Source: an uncultured Anaerolineae bacterium (GTDB taxonomy: Bacteria > Chloroflexota > Anaerolineae > B4-G1 > DUEL01). From it: a stretch of DNA of 8,816 nt. Below the pieces are notes generated by a model that saw nothing but the letters and a program-made list of their open reading frames with translations, was not told where the DNA came from and made no database searches. This document shows positions 5,450-8,816 of this stretch, one piece after another. The DNA is taken from NCBI GenBank assembly GCA_937942115.1, contig CALDFY010000326.1, positions 1 through 8,816 of the forward strand. The letters are read 5' to 3'. The position numbers and the translations under genes are program-made. Within the stretch, counting starts at the first letter, position 1; each line of letters starts with the position of its first letter.

Positions 5450-6760
5450 TCACCCCCCTTTCTCAATCAGCGTTCGTCGTCGGTCCATCTCCTCCCGCAG
5501 TCGCCGCGCCTCCGCCGGGTAGACGAAGTAGTAGGCGCTGGTCACCAGCAGGGCGACCGCCCAGAAGCCGCCGACCAGCGCCAGCAGGGTCCGGGTCAGG
5601 CCGATGCGGTCAGCCACTCCGCCGAAGATAATGATGACCACCGAGGCGAAGGCCCCCTGCACGAACTCGGTCAGCGCCATGGCGGTGCTGCGCAGTTCCG
5701 GACGGGTGACGTTCTGGACCATCGGCTGTTTGGAGCCCCGCCGCGTCCCATCCAGGAAGAAGGCGGCGATCACCGAGGCGATCAGGATGCGGAGCGGGTC
5801 GGTGGCCTGCAACAAGAGGTAGAGGATCGCCGGCAGGGAGACCGCGATGGAGAATTGGGAGGCCAGCGTCCGCCCATAGCGCGGCCAGCGGGTGTCGGCC
5901 CAGTCCCCTGCCAGCCCGCCGACGACGCTGCCGATGGCCAGGGCGATGACCACCCCGCCGAAGAAGAGCGGCGCATCGGCCTCCGAGAACCCCCGGTCAT
6001 CCACCAGCCAGGTAACGTAGAAGATGGCCAGCGCGTTAATGGCGGTGAGCAGGAAGCAGCCCTGGATGAAGTTGACCCACACCGTCCGCAGCCGCAGGAG
6101 TTCCCTCACGTCGGCCAGGCGGAAGCGGAAGCGGGCCGCCGCCTCCTCGGTGATGACGTCCTCCAGTTCCGGCTCCGCCGCCCCGCGCACCGGGTCGCGG
6201 ACCAGCACAGCGATGACCAGGCCGGAGAGCATACTGGCTGCGCCCAGGGAGATAAAGGCCCACCGCCAGCCCACCTCCGGGACGTTGAGCATCTCGCCGA
6301 AGGCGAAGGCCCCGGCGACGATGCCGAACATACCGATGGCGCTGATGGTGCCCATCGCCCGGCCCCGCCGCCGGGGGCCGAAGACATCGGCCAGCATGCT
6401 GAAGGCCGCCGGGTAGAGACAGCCCAGCCCGATGCAGGCCACCACCCGCACCACCAGCAGTTGCCAGTAGGTGGTGACCAGCCCGCACAACAGCGTCCAG
6501 GCTCCCCACAGGCCGGTGCCGATGACCAGAATCCACTTGCGGTTGAACCGGTCGGCGGCCATGCCCCAGAAGGGACCGCTGAAGGTCTGGAAGATGATGC
6601 GGATGTTGTCAATCACGCTCAGGGCCATATAGTTGAGGCCCAGAGCGGTCCGCACCGCCGGGAAGAGCATCGGCAGGGCCACATCTTCGGCGCTATCTAT
6701 GAAGAAGCCGAAGCCCAGGGCCCCCAGGATGCGCGCCTTTTCCCCTCTCGTCCTCTTCAC
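5450..6760 (-). CDS. MFS transporter, 12 membrane segments
   Basis: A 436-aa major facilitator superfamily permease of the inner membrane. The loop 2-3 motif A is seen as GMAADRFNRKWIL (66-78), with its second-half counterpart in GGLAGDWADTRWPRYGRT. About twelve hydrophobic stretches alternate with short charged loops, and the central loop is acidic (RGAAEPELEDVITEEAAARFRFR). It is unlike the GPH transporter of the same operon and looks closer to sugar or organic-anion and drug-efflux-type MFS proteins, so one carrier may import and the other export. The start is a GTG at 6760, because AAGGAGG (6773-6767) is 6 nt upstream and the GTG overlaps the stop of the preceding gene as GTGA. The 93 residues that could be added upstream in frame overlap the PIG-L gene, are Gly/Arg/Pro-rich and not membrane-like, and are rejected. 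It is translationally coupled at both ends. Confidence 0.88.
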   Translation of the reverse strand: MKRTRGEKARILGALGFGFFIDSAEDVALPMLFPAVRTALGLNYMALSVIDNIRIIFQTFSGPFWGMAADRFNRKWILVIGTGLWGAWTLLCGLVTTYWQLLVVRVVACIGLGCLYPAAFSMLADVFGPRRRGRAMGTISAIGMFGIVAGAFAFGEMLNVPEVGWRWAFISLGAASMLSGLVIAVLVRDPVRGAAEPELEDVITEEAAARFRFRLADVRELLRLRTVWVNFIQGCFLLTAINALAIFYVTWLVDDRGFSEADAPLFFGGVVIALAIGSVVGGLAGDWADTRWPRYGRTLASQFSIAVSLPAILYLLLQATDPLRILIASVIAAFFLDGTRRGSKQPMVQNVTRPELRSTAMALTEFVQGAFASVVIIIFGGVADRIGLTRTLLALVGGFWAVALLVTSAYYFVYPAEARRLREEMDRRRTLIEKGG

Positions 6761-8118
6761 CCCTCGCCTCCTTGAGAAACGCCGAAGCGCTCCCGCAGCC
6801 GCTCGTATCCCCGCTGGCAGATGCCCAGCAGGTAGAACTCGCACTTCCACTCCCCCGGCCCGCAGAAGCGTTCCAGGTCGGCGGGGGTGACCCGCTCGGC
6901 CAGCAACCGCTGCAGGTCCTCCAGACGGGTCACCTGGCCGGTCCGCAGGCCCAGATGGGCCAGCACCGCCGCGTCCTTGCTGATCTTGTTCTGCCAGCCG
7001 GTCACGCAGCGCCCTTCCTCTTCCGACCAGTAGGAGCACTGGTAGCAGAAGATGTCGTAGCCGTAAATGGACTCAATCAGGACGTCCGGAGAGGGCTGCA
7101 AGCGGGCGACCAGTTCGCCGTAGCCGGCCCGGAACAGCGGGGACGCGAAGAGTTCCTCAAAGGCTCCGGCGCACAGGTGATGGTGCCCCATCAGGCGGAT
7201 CCGTTGATCTATGTCCACCGGGAAAATTTGCTCCAACTGCTCGGCCGACCAGCGGGGGGATTCGGGAGGCCGGTCCAGAGTGGGACGGACCGGGGCGGGC
7301 TGGGCGTCCGGCAGCGGCTCGCTCATCGTCTGGAACAGTTCCTCCAGGTCGCCGAAGCGCACCAGGCGGAACGCCTCGGCCATCCGTCCCTCCGGCAGGC
7401 CGAAGGCCCTCGCCACCCCGTTGGCCTGCTCCTGGAAAAAGAGGGCCAGCAGGGGGCGCATATCGCCGTCCATCGCCTCCTCCAGCCAGGGCATCCGTCG
7501 CCCCCAGGTGCGCAGTTGAAGGCGGTACTGGTTGAAGGTATTGCGCATCATCTGCCGGTGGGCGCAGACCGCTTCCACCTTGCGCTCCATATATTCGGAG
7601 ACGTCCTCGGCGTGATTGGCCTCCGGCAGGTGACGCCCGAAGTACCAGCGCTCGCACACCGAGAACGGCTCCAGCCCCTCGGCAAAGTGTTCCGGGTGAT
7701 GCAGGTCAAAGCAGGAGACCCAGAAGGCCTCCTCCACTGCCTGGGCCACCCGGATGTGGTCCATGTTCCCCTCGTACAGGCCGAAGGGGTCAAAGGTGAA
7801 GACGGCATAGGGCCGGTACTTGCGGAACAGATAGACGAAGCGCTCGCGCAGGGCGACCTCGGAGGCGTCGGCCAGGCAGTCCGTTTCGTAGCCCAGTTCC
7901 ACGATCTCGGCGATCCCCAGGATTTCGGCGGCGCGGTGGAGTTCCTCGGTGTTGCGGCGTCGGGTCTCCTCCACCGTCAAGCCGACGGAGTCCTTGCTGT
8001 CGTCGGTCACCCGCACCATCACCACATGCCAGCCCTGGTCGGCGAACTTGGCCAGGGTCCCGCCGCAGAAGGCGGCGGCGTCGTCCGCGTGGGGACTGAT
8101 CACCATGGCAGTGAGCAT
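6757..8118 (-). CDS. PIG-L (LmbE-like) N-deacetylase fused to a DUF1284-like Cys-rich domain
   Basis: A 453-aa two-domain protein. Residues 1-240 are a PIG-L/LmbE zinc deacetylase: SPHADDAAAFCGGTL (8-22) gives the HxDD motif (H10, D13 as zinc ligands, D12 as general base), and MDHIRVAQAV (119-128) supplies the third ligand H121. The family removes acetyl groups from N-acetylglucosamine-containing molecules. After a Pro-rich linker (about 264-292), residues 305-440 resemble DUF1284: an MGHHHLCAGAF start, then GYDIFCYQCSYWSEEEGRCV (C358, C361, C371) and ERFC...WKC...GIC (C419, C426, C434). The cysteines could hold a metal or Fe-S cluster, which is an inference. The reading frame is continuous across the join. 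The start at 8118 follows GAGGAGGT (8130-8123) by 4 nt. The stop overlaps the MFS start as GTGA. The gene follows a truncated PIG-L paralogue. Confidence 0.88.
   Translation of the reverse strand: MLTAMVISPHADDAAAFCGGTLAKFADQGWHVVMVRVTDDSKDSVGLTVEETRRRNTEELHRAAEILGIAEIVELGYETDCLADASEVALRERFVYLFRKYRPYAVFTFDPFGLYEGNMDHIRVAQAVEEAFWVSCFDLHHPEHFAEGLEPFSVCERWYFGRHLPEANHAEDVSEYMERKVEAVCAHRQMMRNTFNQYRLQLRTWGRRMPWLEEAMDGDMRPLLALFFQEQANGVARAFGLPEGRMAEAFRLVRFGDLEELFQTMSEPLPDAQPAPVRPTLDRPPESPRWSAEQLEQIFPVDIDQRIRLMGHHHLCAGAFEELFASPLFRAGYGELVARLQPSPDVLIESIYGYDIFCYQCSYWSEEEGRCVTGWQNKISKDAAVLAHLGLRTGQVTRLEDLQRLLAERVTPADLERFCGPGEWKCEFYLLGICQRGYERLRERFGVSQGGEG
6767..6773 (-). promoter_or_regulatory. Shine-Dalgarno deciding the MFS GTG start
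   Basis: AAGGAGG lies 6 nt before the GTG at 6760, inside the last codons of the PIG-L gene. It supports a GTG start and excludes the long upstream extension. Confidence 0.7.
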
Positions 8119-8570
8119 CGGTACCTCCTCAGTAACTGTTCAGGCCGATTGAAATCGCCCTCTCTGGGCACTCCGTGCCGGTTGGGGCGCTCCGGCGGAG
8201 CGCCCCTACGCCGACACCTCTCGCGGGCATAGCATATGTATTTCAACACGTCGCGGCGCAGGGCGAAGTAGTCGTACTGACCTGCATCCGGGTAGCCCAG
8301 CCAGTAGTGCTCCCTCACCCCGATCACCCTCCCGGCTGCGAACTGATCGCGTTTCAGGGCCTCGGCTGCAGCCTCTGGGGATAAGGACAGGTCAACCACC
8401 CCCATCAGGTCATCGGTGACGGTGACGTAGAACAGTTCGGCCCCCTTCTGCGCGAGCCGCGCCAGGGTCCCGCCTGCACCGATGTCGTTGTCGTCGTAGT
8501 GTGGCTGGATGCACAGGACGCGCTTCGCGGAGAACAGATCAGGTATGGGGAGAATGGTTTCTATGGTCAT
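8100..8570 (-). pseudogene. Truncated PIG-L deacetylase (N-terminal half only)
   Basis: The frame encodes 156 residues. Residues 1-112 (8570-8235) are a clear PIG-L N-terminus: CIQPHYDDNDIGAGGTLARL (20-39) holds the HxDD zinc motif (H24, D26, D27), and VTVTDD, LGYPDAGQYDY and LRRDVLKYI follow as in family members. After residue 112 the similarity stops at once. The rest (CYARERCRRRGAPPERPNRHG and on) is Arg/Pro-rich translation of a hairpin repeat and runs 19 nt into the next gene. The second half of the enzyme, with the third zinc-ligand histidine, is absent, so deacetylase activity is not expected. The ATG at 8570 has no good Shine-Dalgarno but overlaps the upstream stop as ATGA, showing it was once a coupled operon member. 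Full-length relatives are about 220-280 aa. It is probably a decayed paralogue of the downstream PIG-L gene; a short expressed domain is a less likely alternative. Confidence 0.75.
8141..8220 (-). repeat. GTAGGGGC-type hairpin repeat, copy 2, at the PIG-L breakpoint
   Basis: On the minus strand GTAGGGGCGCTCC pairs with GGAGCGCCCC (8206-8197 with 8193-8184, perfect 10-bp stem). It is followed by a GGCAC/GTGCC hairpin (8179-8175 with 8171-8167) and a CGATT/AATCG stem (8157-8153 with 8150-8146). The order matches copy 1 at 1301-1351. It occupies nearly the whole space between the last recognisable PIG-L codon (8235) and the Shine-Dalgarno of the next gene (8130). Confidence 0.55.
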
Positions 8571-8816
8571 GTGATCGCTATAACCTCGCCGGTCTCGCTG
8601 GATTCGTACGCCGCGTCTACCACCTTCATATTTACCAGCCCCTCCGCGCCGCCGGGGACCGGCGGACGGCCCTGACGGATGGAGTCCACAAAATAGGCCA
8701 TCTGGTCGTCATACATACTCTGTGGACAGTGCGGGTCCCGCACTGGCGGGAAACCGGACGGCACCTCCTCGCCGCCGAGGACCAGCCGGGTGGGGAAGAC
8801 CTGCCCGAAGCCAGCG
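8567..8816 (-). CDS. Gfo/Idh/MocA-family oxidoreductase, C-terminal end (partial)
   Basis: The frame is open to the window edge, and 82 C-terminal residues are visible. The ending QMAYFVDSIRQGRPPVPGGAEGLVNMKVVDAAYESSETGEVIAI is the characteristic last part of the C-terminal substrate-binding domain of Gfo/Idh/MocA enzymes. These are NAD(P)-dependent dehydrogenases of sugars, inositols and their derivatives. The Rossmann domain and catalytic EKP motif lie outside the window, so cofactor and substrate are unknown. An internal GTG at 8764 is not a start: homology-like sequence (FGQVFPTRLVLGGEE) continues upstream of it. The stop codon overlaps the start of the truncated PIG-L gene as ATGA, which places this gene at or near the head of the operon and suggests coupled translation. 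Confidence 0.85.
   Translation of the reverse strand, partial: AGFGQVFPTRLVLGGEEVPSGFPPVRDPHCPQSMYDDQMAYFVDSIRQGRPPVPGGAEGLVNMKVVDAAYESSETGEVIAIT

Noticed and set aside
6761..7039. 93-residue N-terminal extension of the MFS transporter
   Set aside because: It overlaps the PIG-L/DUF1284 gene, is Gly/Arg/Pro-rich, and a GTG with an ideally spaced AAGGAGG lies at the natural protein start.

Overview
The window is GC-rich chromosomal bacterial DNA. It carries a class A RNase P RNA gene, short consensus-like sigma70 promoters, strong Shine-Dalgarno sequences and dispersed GTAGGGGC-type hairpin repeats. This combination recalls thermophilic Chloroflexota (Anaerolineae-like), but there is no direct taxonomic marker, so the assignment is a weak inference.

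Layout. Positions 1-241 hold the 3' end of an unrecognised plus-strand gene. Positions 242-1530 contain no protein gene. This stretch has (a) two near-consensus promoters facing each other at 324-352 (+) and 461-489 (-), with strong hairpins and terminators between them that suggest overlapping small RNAs; (b) rnpB on the minus strand (about 556-1017) with its own TTGACA/TAAGAT promoter and an enlarged P12 arm built from degenerate 7-8-mers; and (c) a 277-bp non-coding element with 20-bp terminal inverted repeats (19/20 matching) filled with consecutive hairpins (1130-1406).

From 8816 down to 1531 everything reads on the minus strand as one probable operon. In transcription order it encodes the C-terminus of a Gfo/Idh/MocA oxidoreductase, a truncated PIG-L (LmbE-like) deacetylase, an intact PIG-L deacetylase fused to a DUF1284-like Cys-rich domain, an MFS transporter, a short neutral-ceramidase-like hydrolase, a GPH-family (MelB-like) transporter and a DegT/StrS-family PLP aminotransferase. 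Most junctions are ATGA or GTGA overlaps or gaps of a few bases. The exceptions are the 102-nt spacer before the GPH transporter gene and the repeat-filled junction between the two PIG-L genes.

As a working inference, the operon handles a sugar or cyclitol carrying an acylated nitrogen. Two transporters would move substrate or product, a PIG-L deacetylase and a ceramidase-like enzyme would act on amide (or ester) bonds, and the oxidoreductase and aminotransferase would interconvert hydroxyl, keto and amino groups. No gene gives a specific substrate. The truncated PIG-L gene ends inside a GTAGGGGC hairpin repeat, which points to repeat-associated loss of its second half.
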